Origin: Streptomyces sp. WZ-12
GTDB lineage: Bacteria > Actinomycetota > Actinomycetes > Streptomycetales > Streptomycetaceae
Direction: 5' to 3'
Assembly (NCBI RefSeq): GCF_028898845.1
Contig: NZ_CP118574.1
Span: forward strand, 5,739,001 to 5,803,000
Length of the DNA: 64,000 nucleotides
The position numbers and the translations under genes are program-made. Below, piece by piece: positions 1 to 7,823 of this stretch (position 1 is its first letter; the number at the start of each line of letters is the position of its first letter). Under the pieces are notes generated by a model. That model had not been told where the DNA came from and did not search any database. It saw nothing but the letters and a program-made list of their open reading frames with translations.

Positions 1-350
1 TCGTTGGCGACGATCACCGTCTCCCGGCCGCTGACCCGGCCGATGCCGGCGATCACCCCGGCGGCCGGGGCGGCCCCGTCGTACATCCCGTCCGCGGCCA
101 GCGGCGCCAGCTCCAGGAACGGGGAGCCTGGGTCCAACAGGGCGTCCACCCGGTCGCGGGGCAGCAGCTTGCCGCGGGCGGTGTGCCGGGCCCGGGCCTT
201 CTCGCCGCCGCCCAGCCGGGCCGCGGCCAGCTTCGCGTGCAGTTGCCCGGCCAGTTCGCGGTGCGCGGCCTCGTTGGACCGCCAGGCGTCGGACGCCGGG
301 TCGGCGGTGCTGGCCAGCACCGGTGCCTGCTCGATGGCCTCCATCGCCAT
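1..350 (-). CDS. acyl-CoA carboxylase carboxyltransferase (beta) subunit, N-terminal part only
   Basis: The gene runs off the left edge, so only the first 116 or so residues are visible. The translated N-terminus contains [19 protein letters not shown] followed by [13 protein letters not shown] and [20 protein letters not shown], the typical opening of biotin-dependent acyl-CoA carboxylase beta subunits; the closest type is methylcrotonyl-CoA carboxylase, which acts in leucine breakdown. I use ATG 350 because GAGGGG lies 4 nt upstream; ATG 344 is a possible alternative. The gene is divergent from a TetR regulator, with an acyl-CoA dehydrogenase beyond that, which fits a branched-chain acyl-CoA degradation locus. 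A propionyl-CoA carboxylase role cannot be excluded from this fragment. Confidence 0.85.
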   Translation of the reverse strand, partial: MAMEAIEQAPVLASTADPASDAWRSNEAAHRELAGQLHAKLAAARLGGGEKARARHTARGKLLPRDRVDALLDPGSPFLELAPLAADGMYDGAAPAAGVIAGIGRVSGRETVIVAN

Positions 351-413
351 GGGCCCCCTCGCTTGGGTCGGCTGCCCGCCCGGTGCCGCGGGGGTTCTCC
401 CGAGGCCGGGCGA

Positions 414-460
414 GTTAATAGGCGTTAACCTCATCCCCTTCAGGTTAACGACCACTAACC
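414..460. promoter_or_regulatory. cluster of GTTAAC half-sites, probable TetR operator
   Basis: The divergent gap carries GTTAACCT (424-431) and its exact inverted copy AGGTTAAC (442-449), with a further GTTAA at 414-418 and an overlapping inverted pair GGTTA (443-447)/TAACC (456-460). The sites cover the space between the carboxylase and TetR genes and overlap the predicted -35 box of tetR, so autoregulation and control of both genes is inferred. Confidence 0.6.
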
Positions 461-474
461 CGGCTGTCTACAAT
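445..474 (+). promoter_or_regulatory. promoter of the TetR gene; leaderless transcript likely
   Basis: A -10 box TACAAT (469-474) lies 7 nt before the ATG at 482, which puts the transcription start at or next to the start codon, and no ribosome binding site precedes the ATG. A weak -35 match TTAACG (445-450) sits 18 bp upstream and overlaps the operator palindromes. Confidence 0.55.
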
Positions 475-481
475 CGACGTC

Positions 482-1135
482 ATGAGCAATGCGCACGTCC
501 CCGCCCCGACCAGCCGCCGCGAGCAGATCCTCAAGGAGGCCGCCCGCCTCTTCGCCGAGCGCGGCTTCCACGGCGTCGGCGTGGACGAGATAGGGGCGGC
601 CGTGGGCATCTCGGGGCCCGGCCTCTACCGGCACTTCGCCGGCAAGGACGCGATGCTCGCCGAGCTCCTCGTCGGGATCAGCGAGCGACTGCTGGCCGGC
701 GGGCAGATGCGGATCGAGGAGGGCGGCGAGACCCCCGCCGCGGTGCTCGACGCGCTGATCGACGGCCACATCGACTTCGCGCTCGACGACCGGCCCCTGA
801 TCACCCTGCACGACCGCGAGTTGGACCGGCTGCGGGACGCCGACCGCAAGCGGGTGCGGCAGCTCCAGCGGCAGTACGTCGAGCTGTGGGTGGCGGTCGT
901 CCGGCAGGTCCACCCCGAGTCGTCAGAGTCCGAGGTGCGGGCGGCGGTGCACGCGGTCTTCGGGCTGCTGAACTCCACTCCGCACCTGGGGCGGCCCGGC
1001 TCCCTCCCGGGCCGCACGGAGATGGCCCGGCTGCTGCACCGGCTGGCGCTGGGGGCGTTCGGGGCGGTGGACGGCGACGGGGCGGGGCCGGGCGCGGGGC
1101 GGACGGCCGCCGCGGCGTCCCGACGGGCCGGCTGA
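482..1135 (+). CDS. TetR/AcrR family transcriptional regulator
   Basis: A 217-residue TetR-type repressor. Residues about 12-58 form the DNA-binding helix-turn-helix (REQILKEAARLFAERGF, then GISGPGLYRHFAGKDAM), and the rest is the helical ligand-binding domain; the last 20 residues are Ala/Gly-rich and probably disordered. It stands between a divergent acyl-CoA carboxylase gene and a co-directional acyl-CoA dehydrogenase, so it probably senses an acyl-CoA and controls this degradation locus; that role is inferred from position. The start is the ATG immediately after a -10 box, so the mRNA is probably leaderless. The gene ends in a strong hairpin and is therefore probably transcribed alone. 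Confidence 0.85.
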   Translation: MSNAHVPAPTSRREQILKEAARLFAERGFHGVGVDEIGAAVGISGPGLYRHFAGKDAMLAELLVGISERLLAGGQMRIEEGGETPAAVLDALIDGHIDFALDDRPLITLHDRELDRLRDADRKRVRQLQRQYVELWVAVVRQVHPESSESEVRAAVHAVFGLLNSTPHLGRPGSLPGRTEMARLLHRLALGAFGAVDGDGAGPGAGRTAAAASRRAG

Positions 1136-1148
1136 GCGGTTGCCCCCG

Positions 1149-1174
1149 GCCGGGCGGCGCCCGCGCCGCCCGGC
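1149..1174 (+). terminator. GC-rich hairpin downstream of the TetR gene
   Basis: A perfect 11-bp stem (1149-1159 with 1164-1174) and a 4-nt loop CCCG lie 13 nt after the tetR stop codon. There is no U-tract, as is usual in streptomycete terminators. Confidence 0.6.
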
Positions 1175-1275
1175 GGCCCGTCGCGGCCCCTCCTGGCGGC
1201 TCTCCCACCTGCTCTCGCCCGCTCTCCCGCCTGCTGGACAACCCCTGGACAGCGAGGTGACCGCCGGGTAGCTTT

Positions 1276-1297
1276 CGGCTGAGCAACCGCTTAGCCG
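1276..1297. promoter_or_regulatory. 22-bp imperfect palindrome upstream of the acyl-CoA dehydrogenase
   Basis: The pattern CGGCTnAGCnnnnGCTnAGCCG is symmetric at 16 of 22 positions and ends 27 nt before the chosen start at 1324. It lies where a repressor would block transcription. Its sequence differs from the GTTAAC sites at 414-460, so either the neighbouring TetR tolerates two site types or another regulator acts here. Confidence 0.5.
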
Positions 1298-1323
1298 AGT
1301 GCATGGTGAGGGAGGCCCGGAGC

Positions 1324-2481
1324 ATGCGTCGCACGGTGTTCAACGAGGACCACGAGGCGTTCCGCGCGACCATACGCGCCTTCATTGAGGCCGAGGTGGT
1401 GCCCGTCCACGACGACTGGTACGCCGCGGGCCAGGTCCCCCGCGACTTCTACTACAAGCTCGCCGAGCTGGGCATCTTCGGCATCCGCGTCCCCGAGGAG
1501 TACGGCGGCGCCGGCATCGACTCGCACAAGTTCGAGGCCGTGATGTACGAGGAGACCGCCCGCGCCGGCGTCTCCTTCGGCGGTTCCGGCGTCCACGTCC
1601 TGCTCGGCCTGCCCTACCTCCAGATGCTCGCCACCGACGAGCAGAAGAAGCGCTACCTGCCCAAGTTCGTCTCCGGCGAGGAGATGTGGGCGCTGGCGAT
1701 GACCGAGCCGGGCACCGGCTCCGACCTCGCCGGCATGAAGACCACCGCCAAGCTTTCCGCGGACGGCACCCACTACGTCCTCAACGGCGCCAAGACCTTC
1801 ATCACCGGCGGCGTGCACGCCGACCGCGTCATCGTCTGCGCCCGCACCGCGGCGCCGCGCGAGGACGACCGTCGCCACGGCATCTCCCTCTTCGCCGTCG
1901 ACACCACGTCCGCCGGCTACTCCATCGGCCGCAAGCTGGACAAGCTGGGCCTGAGGGTCTCCGACACCGCCGAGTTGGCGTTCGTCGACGTCAAGGTGCC
2001 CGTCGAGGACCTGCTCGGCGAGGAGAACAAGGGCTTCTCCTACCTCGGCCGGAACCTCCCCTCCGAGCGCTGGGGCATCGCCTTCGGCGCCTACGCGCAG
2101 GCCAAGGCCGCCGTCCGGTTCGCCCAGGAGTACGTCCGGGAGCGGACCGTCTTCGGCAAGGCCGTCGCCTCCTTCCAGAACACCAAGTTCGAACTGGCCG
2201 CCTGCCAGGCCGAGGTGGACGCCGCCGAGGCCGTCGCCGACCGTGCCCTGGAGGCCCTCGACGCCGGCGAGCTGACGGCGGCCGAGGCCGCCTCCGCCAA
2301 GCTCTTCTGCACCGAGGTCGCCCACCGCGTCATCGACCGCTGCCTCCAACTGCACGGCGGCTACGGCTTCATGAACGAGTACCCGATCGCCCGCCTCTAC
2401 GCCGACAACCGCGTCAACCGCATCTACGGCGGCACCAGCGAGGTCATGAAGTCCATCATCGCCAAGTCCATGGGCCTGTAG
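1324..2481 (+). CDS. acyl-CoA dehydrogenase, isovaleryl-CoA dehydrogenase-like
   Basis: A 385-residue FAD-dependent acyl-CoA dehydrogenase of normal length. It shows the FAD/substrate signature AMTEPGTGSDLAGMKTTA (about 125-142), the C-terminal helical domain and the terminal YGGTSEVMK. The medium-chain type has its catalytic Glu in a YEGT motif; here that position is Gly, while a Glu occurs at about residue 248 (LPSERW), the place used by isovaleryl-CoA and long-chain enzymes. This fits leucine breakdown together with the carboxylase at the left edge. I start at ATG 1324, with GGGAGG 8 nt upstream; an in-frame ATG at 1303 lacks a ribosome binding site. The electron acceptor would be ETF (family knowledge). 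Confidence 0.88.
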   Translation: MRRTVFNEDHEAFRATIRAFIEAEVVPVHDDWYAAGQVPRDFYYKLAELGIFGIRVPEEYGGAGIDSHKFEAVMYEETARAGVSFGGSGVHVLLGLPYLQMLATDEQKKRYLPKFVSGEEMWALAMTEPGTGSDLAGMKTTAKLSADGTHYVLNGAKTFITGGVHADRVIVCARTAAPREDDRRHGISLFAVDTTSAGYSIGRKLDKLGLRVSDTAELAFVDVKVPVEDLLGEENKGFSYLGRNLPSERWGIAFGAYAQAKAAVRFAQEYVRERTVFGKAVASFQNTKFELAACQAEVDAAEAVADRALEALDAGELTAAEAASAKLFCTEVAHRVIDRCLQLHGGYGFMNEYPIARLYADNRVNRIYGGTSEVMKSIIAKSMGL

Positions 2482-2578
2482 GGCGGTTGGGAAACCAGGG
2501 CCGAGGTCGGGACCGGGGCCGGATCGCGGGAAACGGGGGACTCATGGGCATCGGCAGGGGTACAGGGGGCGGGGGCGC

Positions 2579-3469
2579 GTGAACGACGCACTCCGGTCAC
2601 TGCTCGACCTGCTCGACCTGGAGCGGATCGAGCAGGACATCTTCCGCGGGTGGAGCCGGGCCTCGGTCGTGCCCCGGGTCTTCGGCGGCCAGGTCGCCGC
2701 GCAGGCCCTGGTGGCGGCGGGCCGCACGGTCCCCGCGGACCGGCCACCCCACTCGCTCCACGCCTACTTCCTCCGCCCCGGCGACCCCGGCGCCCCCCTC
2801 GTCTACACCGTCGACCGGATCCGCGACGGCCGGTCCTTCACCACCCGCCGGGTCGTCGCCGTCCAGCACGGCAAGCCGATCTTCCACCTCACCGCGTCCT
2901 TCCACGCGGACGAGGAGGCGGCGCTGGAGCACCAGGAGACGATGCCGGCGGCGCCCGACCCGCTGGAACTGCCCACCGCCACCGAGCTGTTGCCCCGCCA
3001 CGCCGAGCGCTACCTCTCACCGGAGGTCGCCGAGCGGCTGCGTCAGGCCCGCGCCGCGATCGACCTGCGGTACGTCGACGAGCCGCCCTACGCCACCGTC
3101 GGCCGACCGCGCGAACCCCGCTCCCAGGTCTGGTTCCGCACCCAGGACAAGCTGGACGACGACTGCGCGATCCCCCGCCCGCTCCTCGACGTCTGCCTGG
3201 TCACCTACGTCTCCGACATGACGCTGCTGGACTCGGTCCTGCTGGCGCACGGGCGCGGCGGATGGGCGGTCGGCGACGTGGTCGGCGCGAGCCTCGACCA
3301 CGCGATGTGGTTCCACCGGCCCCTGCGTGCCGACGAGTGGCTCCTCTACGACCAGGAGTCCCCCACCTCCCAGTCCGGCCGCGGCCTCGGCCAGGGCCGC
3401 ATCTTCACCGCCGACGGCCAGCTGGTGGTGACGGTGATGCAGGAGGGGGTTGTGCGGGTGCCGAGGTGA
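2579..3469 (+). CDS. tesB: acyl-CoA thioesterase II (TesB family)
   Basis: A 296-residue double-hotdog thioesterase, matching the usual TesB length. The first hotdog includes VFGGQVAAQALVAAGRTV and LHAYFLRPGDPGAPLVYTVD; the second includes GASLDHAMWFHRPLRADEW and ends in VTVMQEGVVR. The Asp of SLDHAMWFH and the Gln of VMQEG correspond to the catalytic Asp and Gln of TesB. It would hydrolyse acyl-CoA to free acid and CoA in the cytoplasm. The start is GTG 2579 behind a G-rich stretch. It lies 97 nt after the acyl-CoA dehydrogenase on the same strand and may be cotranscribed. Confidence 0.88.
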   Translation: MNDALRSLLDLLDLERIEQDIFRGWSRASVVPRVFGGQVAAQALVAAGRTVPADRPPHSLHAYFLRPGDPGAPLVYTVDRIRDGRSFTTRRVVAVQHGKPIFHLTASFHADEEAALEHQETMPAAPDPLELPTATELLPRHAERYLSPEVAERLRQARAAIDLRYVDEPPYATVGRPREPRSQVWFRTQDKLDDDCAIPRPLLDVCLVTYVSDMTLLDSVLLAHGRGGWAVGDVVGASLDHAMWFHRPLRADEWLLYDQESPTSQSGRGLGQGRIFTADGQLVVTVMQEGVVRVPR

Positions 3470-3594
3470 GGGCTTTCCGCGTGGGGGTGGGGGCGGGTTG
3501 GGCATTCCGCGGCCCCGGCGGTTGGTGGTGGCTCGCCGTGGCGGCGGGGGGTTGATTGCGGGCCGTCCTGGTCGGCTCTCCGTTGGAGGCGGGG

Positions 3595-4380
3595 TCAGTC
3601 CAACCCCGCCGCGTTGAGCAGGTAGTTGGTCAGCGGGTCGTAGTGGCGGGGGCTGCGGACGTGGTCGTCGAGGGGGACGGTCACCTGGAGGGTGCCCTCG
3701 GATTCGGCGAGGAAGAGGGCCGGGTCGTTGCAGTCGGCGAAGCCGATGGCGGGGATGGCGCGTTGGGCGGCGCAGCCCGCCCAGCCGTGGTCGGCCATGA
3801 CCAGGTCGGGGTGGTCAGCGGGGGCCAGGGCGTCGAGGATCGCGGCCATCGGAGCGGGGGAGTGGGTGTGCCACAAGGTGGCGCCGCGCTCCAGCATCGC
3901 CACGTCGCCGAACTGGAAGACCATGCCGTCGTCGGCCTGGAGCCCGTCGGGGATCACCATGATCTCGCAGCCGTGGGCGCGCAGCGCTTGGGCCGTGGCG
4001 CGGTGGACGTCCAGCAGACCGCCGGGGTGGCCGGTGGCGAACAGGACCCGCTGGCGGTCGGCGGCGGCCTTGCGCAGCACGGCGGCCGCGCGGTCCAGCG
4101 CGTCGACGGTCAGTTCCGGGTCGATGGTGTCCTGGCCCTGCCGGTGGTTCGGGTCGTCGCTGACGCCGCAGCGCTCCGCCATCACGGCCAGCACGTCCTG
4201 CTCGTCCGTCCAACGGTCGCCCAGCTCCAGGCCGAACCAGTAGTGGCGGTCGCCGTTCGCGAGCCGGCGGTAGTGGAGGAGGTTGTTCTCGCGGGGGGTG
4301 GCGACCTCACCCGCGATCCGGGTCCGTACGAGATGGTCGACGAGTTCGGCACGCGAGGGGGCAGCAGCGGCTATCGGCAT
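3595..4380 (-). CDS. actinobacterial phosphatase-family protein
   Basis: A 261-residue cytosolic protein that I recognise as a family annotated simply as 'phosphatase' in streptomycetes. Visible motifs are VLFATGHPGGLLDVHRATAQ in the middle, VMADHGWAGCAAQRAIPAIGF and a conserved C-terminal DPLTNYLLNAAGL; His and Asp residues in GHPGG and ADHGWAG could bind metal. The substrate is unknown. I prefer ATG 4380 to the longer GTG 4425: a -10-like CACAAT sits 6 nt upstream of 4380, which suggests a leaderless mRNA, whereas no ribosome binding site precedes 4425. It is convergent with tesB and divergent from speB. Confidence 0.65.
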   Translation of the reverse strand: MPIAAAAPSRAELVDHLVRTRIAGEVATPRENNLLHYRRLANGDRHYWFGLELGDRWTDEQDVLAVMAERCGVSDDPNHRQGQDTIDPELTVDALDRAAAVLRKAAADRQRVLFATGHPGGLLDVHRATAQALRAHGCEIMVIPDGLQADDGMVFQFGDVAMLERGATLWHTHSPAPMAAILDALAPADHPDLVMADHGWAGCAAQRAIPAIGFADCNDPALFLAESEGTLQVTVPLDDHVRSPRHYDPLTNYLLNAAGLD

Positions 4381-4526
4381 AGCGTCATTGTGCCCGGCCG
4401 GATTTACGGCGGCGGGGCGTTCCACCCGCCGGACAACGCAAGGTGGACAGAATGTCGAATCGGCGGGGTTCGGGGGCCGTAAATGTCCATGGAGCGGGGA
4501 GTGCGGTGATCCCTAGCCTGACCTCC

Positions 4527-5498
4527 ATGACCACCGCATCGAACGGGCCCGTGGGCCCCGTCGACTCCTCCCGTGTTCCGCGCTACGCAGGGCCCGCGAC
4601 CTTCGCCCGGCTGCCCCGCCTCGACGAGGTCGGCGGCCGTACCGATGTCGCCGTCGTCGGTGTCCCCTTCGACACCGGCGTCTCCTACCGGCCGGGCGCC
4701 CGCTTCGGTGGCAACGCGATCCGCGAGGCGTCGCGGCTGCTGCGGCCGTACAACCCGGCGCAGGACGCCTCGCCGTTCGCGCTGGCGCAGGTCGCGGACG
4801 CCGGGGACATCGCGGCCAACCCGTTCAACATCAACGAGGCCGTGGAGACCATCGAGGCCGCCGCGGACGACCTGCTGGCCTCCGGTGCCCGGATGATGAC
4901 GCTCGGTGGCGACCACACCATCGCGCTGCCGCTGCTGCGCTCGGTCGCCAAGAAGCACGGGCCGGTGGCGCTGCTGCACTTCGATGCCCACCTGGACACC
5001 TGGGACACCTACTTCGGCGCGGAGTACACCCACGGGACGCCGTTCCGCCGGGCCGTCGAGGAGGGCATCCTCGACACCTCCGCGCTCTCCCACGTCGGCA
5101 CCCGCGGTCCGCTCTACGGCAAGAAGGACCTCACCGACGACGAGAAGATGGGCTTCGGCATCGTCACCTCCGCGGACGTCTACCGTCGCGGCGCCGACGA
5201 GGTCGCCGACCAGTTGCGCCAGCGCATCGGCGACCGCCCGCTCTACATCTCCATCGACATCGACTGCCTGGACCCGGCGCACGCCCCCGGCACCGGCACC
5301 CCCGAGGCCGGCGGCATGACCTCCCGCGAACTGCTGGAGATCCTGCGCGGGTTGGCGTCCTGCAACCTGGTCTCCGCGGACGTGGTGGAGGTCGCCCCCG
5401 CCTACGACCACGCCGAGATCACCGCCGTCGCCGCCTCGCACACCGCCTACGAGCTGACCACGATCATGTCCCGCCAGATCGCGGACGCACGCGGCTGA
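4527..5498 (+). CDS. speB: agmatinase (ureohydrolase family)
   Basis: A 323-residue ureohydrolase that would convert agmatine to putrescine and urea with a binuclear Mn centre. All metal-ligand motifs are present: [28 protein letters not shown], and [19 protein letters not shown], followed by the [18 protein letters not shown] element. Related guanidino-acid hydrolases have the same motifs, so the substrate is likely but not certain. An ATG at 4443 would add 28 residues that look unlike the family; ATG 4527 gives the usual N-terminus, and TAGCCT (4514-4519) lies 7 nt upstream, which points to a leaderless transcript. A strong terminator follows. Confidence 0.87.
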   Translation: MTTASNGPVGPVDSSRVPRYAGPATFARLPRLDEVGGRTDVAVVGVPFDTGVSYRPGARFGGNAIREASRLLRPYNPAQDASPFALAQVADAGDIAANPFNINEAVETIEAAADDLLASGARMMTLGGDHTIALPLLRSVAKKHGPVALLHFDAHLDTWDTYFGAEYTHGTPFRRAVEEGILDTSALSHVGTRGPLYGKKDLTDDEKMGFGIVTSADVYRRGADEVADQLRQRIGDRPLYISIDIDCLDPAHAPGTGTPEAGGMTSRELLEILRGLASCNLVSADVVEVAPAYDHAEITAVAASHTAYELTTIMSRQIADARG

Positions 5499-5521
5499 CG
5501 GAGCAGCACGGACGGCAGACA

Positions 5522-5559
5522 ACAGCCGCCGGTGGGCCAACGGGCCCACCGGCGGCTGT
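5522..5559. terminator. bidirectional terminator between agmatinase and the toxin island
   Basis: A perfect 17-bp stem (5522-5538 with 5543-5559) with a 4-nt loop lies between two convergent genes. It marks the left edge of the minus-strand island. Confidence 0.8.
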
Positions 5560-5574
5560 CGTTGTGACTTTCGG

Positions 5575-7812
5575 TTACTCGTTGTGGAGGGGGTAGACCC
5601 ACGCGCCGGCGTCGGAACACTCCCAGTCGACCTCGAACAGCGCGTCTTCGATGTGCTGACGCAGCAGGTGGGCCTCGTCGCGGCTGTCGAGGCTCATCAG
5701 GATGCGGCGACCGGTGACGAAGAGGGCGGCCATGGTGAGGAAGTGCTCCAGGTCGGTGGCGACCAGGGCGCCGCCCTCGGCGATGGTGTCGTCCGCGTAG
5801 CCGGGGCAGCGCAGGACGTGCCCGCTCGGGCCGTCGACGACGACATCGCCGCCCATCCAGATGCCGATCCGGTAGAACGGGCCGGTCTCGTCCGGCTCTT
5901 CGGGGAAGCCCTCCGCCCAGGAGACCTCGTCGAGGAAGTCGGGGGCGGAGGGGTCGAGGGCGATTCCCTGGTCGTCGAAGGCGGGGAGACCGGTCTCGGT
6001 GAGGACGCGGCGGGCGGTGGGGTCGGTGAGGTCGTCGGGGAGCCGCTCGGGGGCTGTGGTGACGTAGGCGTCGGCGCCGAAGATGGCGGCGAGGTCCTGG
6101 GGGGAGGGGGCGGGGGCGTTGGCGGGGGTGGTGGGGCCGGCGGCTGTGAGAGCGCCGAGTAGCTGCCTTACGTAGGGCTGATGCAGGTCGTCCGGATCCA
6201 CGTCCGGCTGTGGTCGTACGGCGAAGAGGCCGCTGTCTCCGGCCACGACGATGAGACGCGTGGCGGCCCCGGCGGGCTCGATCGTCAGAGAGACGTAGAG
6301 AGGTCCCTCAAGGGCGCCAACCCAGACTTCCGACGTGTCCGCGTGCTCGCGGAGGTCCTGGAGTGAGGTGGGTCCGGGGACGGTGTGGTCGCCGGAATGC
6401 CAAGTGAGAGCGGGCCGGGCGTCGGTGGGGAAGTCCTCGTCCGTCGTCCAGGGGCCGGCGAGGAGTTCGCCGGAGGTCGGGTCCCAGATGTGGGTGCCGT
6501 CGTCGCCGTCGGAGAGGACGGCCGGGCGACCCTCCCAACGGACGGGGTGCAAGTCGCCGATCGCTCCAGGGTGGAGGTAGCTGTGGTGGTAGCCGCCCGG
6601 GGGGCGCCAGTGGGTCCAGAGGGTTTGCCAGGGGAGTTGGATGCCCGAGCGGGTGATGCCGTCGGCGAGTGCGATATCGCCGCGGGCGGTCGCCGCGAGG
6701 TGCAGCCAGGCCGCCCATGCGGGCTGGGGCAGTCGCGTGAGGGCGTACATGAGGAGGTACACGGCGTCGGCGGCGGCGTTGTTGCCTAGGAGGGAGCCGT
6801 CGTAGGCGCAGTGGGCGGCGTCGAGAAGGGTGGGCTGCGGGAGGTGGGCGACAACGGTGCCGTCGGCGACCAACTCGTCGAAGAGACCCGCCTGGACGGC
6901 GTGCATGAGGATGCCGTCGGTGGCGTAGCGGCCCAGGGGACCGGATGCGGCCCAGCCGTCGGGGTGTTGGAAGTCGGGGGCGTGCTGGCGTAGCCAGGTG
7001 ACCAAGTGGCGGCCGACGGCGGCGGTCACGTCCGAGTCCTGGGCCCGCCGGATCGCGGCGGCCAGGCCCTCGTCGGCGAACGAGACCAGTCCGTCCGCGT
7101 AGTGGAGGAGGCTGGGCAACTGCCGGGCCAGAGCTTCCAAGTCGGCTTCCGCCGCAGGTGGTTGTGTTCCGTCCGGGGAGGCATCGAGCCCTGCGGTGGT
7201 GGCCGCCGTCATCAGCTCGCGCCATACGGGCAGGGGGACGAGGCGGGGCTCGGAGAGGGCCAGAGCACGGACGGGGAACGGCAGATCGGCCGGCTCGGGC
7301 GTGTCGGGGTCCTCCCCGGTCGGAGCGGTGTCCAGACGCAGGGTGATGCTGCCGAGCCGCTGATCGTGGTCCAACGGCACGGCGAGTACCGCGCCAAGGC
7401 CATCGGCGAGGCTCAGTTGCTCGGCCAGCCGCCGCACCACCAGCTCGGTCTGCGCGGAGCGGCGGGTGGGGCCGGCGGACGACGAGTGGTCGATCAGCAC
7501 GAGGTGGTGGGTGCCGAGGCGCTTGACCTGGTCGTCCCAGTTCCACGGGAAGCGGGGGGACTCCGGTACACCGAGAACGTCCAGCAGCTCGTTGAGGAGC
7601 CCGTCCGCCGTCTTGCCGGTCGCGTCGAGCAGGACGCTGCCGGGGACCCGACGGTGGAGCTCCCGCAACACGGCGCTGACGGCCGGACCGTCCTGCTCGA
7701 CGGCGAGGTTCACCCGGCCCGCGTCGTCGCGGCCGTTCTCCCACCAGTCCAGGACCTGAGCCACGGCCTGTTCTGGGGAACGGAGCGGAATTTCAGGAGG
7801 CATCTCGGTCAT
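5575..7812 (-). CDS. SUKH-4 family immunity-like protein with degenerate NTPase and WD40-like segments
   Basis: A 745-residue protein. The C-terminal part (about 575-740) has the pattern of SUKH-4 immunity proteins: TGLPAFDDQGIAL, IGIWMGGDVVVDGPSGHVL, then TDLEHFLTMAALF. SUKH proteins neutralise contact-dependent or secreted toxins, often nucleic-acid-acting ones (family knowledge). The N-terminal 190 residues look like a worn P-loop NTPase, with DATGKTADGLLNELLDVLG at the Walker A place but no full GxxxxGK[ST], and THHLVLIDHSSS at the Walker B place. A WD40-like unit, SDGDDGTHIWDPTSGE, lies near 425. The gene starts 11 nt after the toxin stop with a weak AAGAGAG ribosome binding site, so it is very probably the cognate immunity gene. 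How the N-terminal part contributes is unknown. Confidence 0.75.
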   Translation of the reverse strand: MTEMPPEIPLRSPEQAVAQVLDWWENGRDDAGRVNLAVEQDGPAVSAVLRELHRRVPGSVLLDATGKTADGLLNELLDVLGVPESPRFPWNWDDQVKRLGTHHLVLIDHSSSAGPTRRSAQTELVVRRLAEQLSLADGLGAVLAVPLDHDQRLGSITLRLDTAPTGEDPDTPEPADLPFPVRALALSEPRLVPLPVWRELMTAATTAGLDASPDGTQPPAAEADLEALARQLPSLLHYADGLVSFADEGLAAAIRRAQDSDVTAAVGRHLVTWLRQHAPDFQHPDGWAASGPLGRYATDGILMHAVQAGLFDELVADGTVVAHLPQPTLLDAAHCAYDGSLLGNNAAADAVYLLMYALTRLPQPAWAAWLHLAATARGDIALADGITRSGIQLPWQTLWTHWRPPGGYHHSYLHPGAIGDLHPVRWEGRPAVLSDGDDGTHIWDPTSGELLAGPWTTDEDFPTDARPALTWHSGDHTVPGPTSLQDLREHADTSEVWVGALEGPLYVSLTIEPAGAATRLIVVAGDSGLFAVRPQPDVDPDDLHQPYVRQLLGALTAAGPTTPANAPAPSPQDLAAIFGADAYVTTAPERLPDDLTDPTARRVLTETGLPAFDDQGIALDPSAPDFLDEVSWAEGFPEEPDETGPFYRIGIWMGGDVVVDGPSGHVLRCPGYADDTIAEGGALVATDLEHFLTMAALFVTGRRILMSLDSRDEAHLLRQHIEDALFEVDWECSDAGAWVYPLHNE

Positions 7813-7823
7813 GTGGAGCTCTC

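Noticed and set aside
3556..4482. Plus-strand frame opposite the phosphatase gene
   Set aside because: It shows no domain or ribosome binding site, and the minus-strand protein has clear family motifs.
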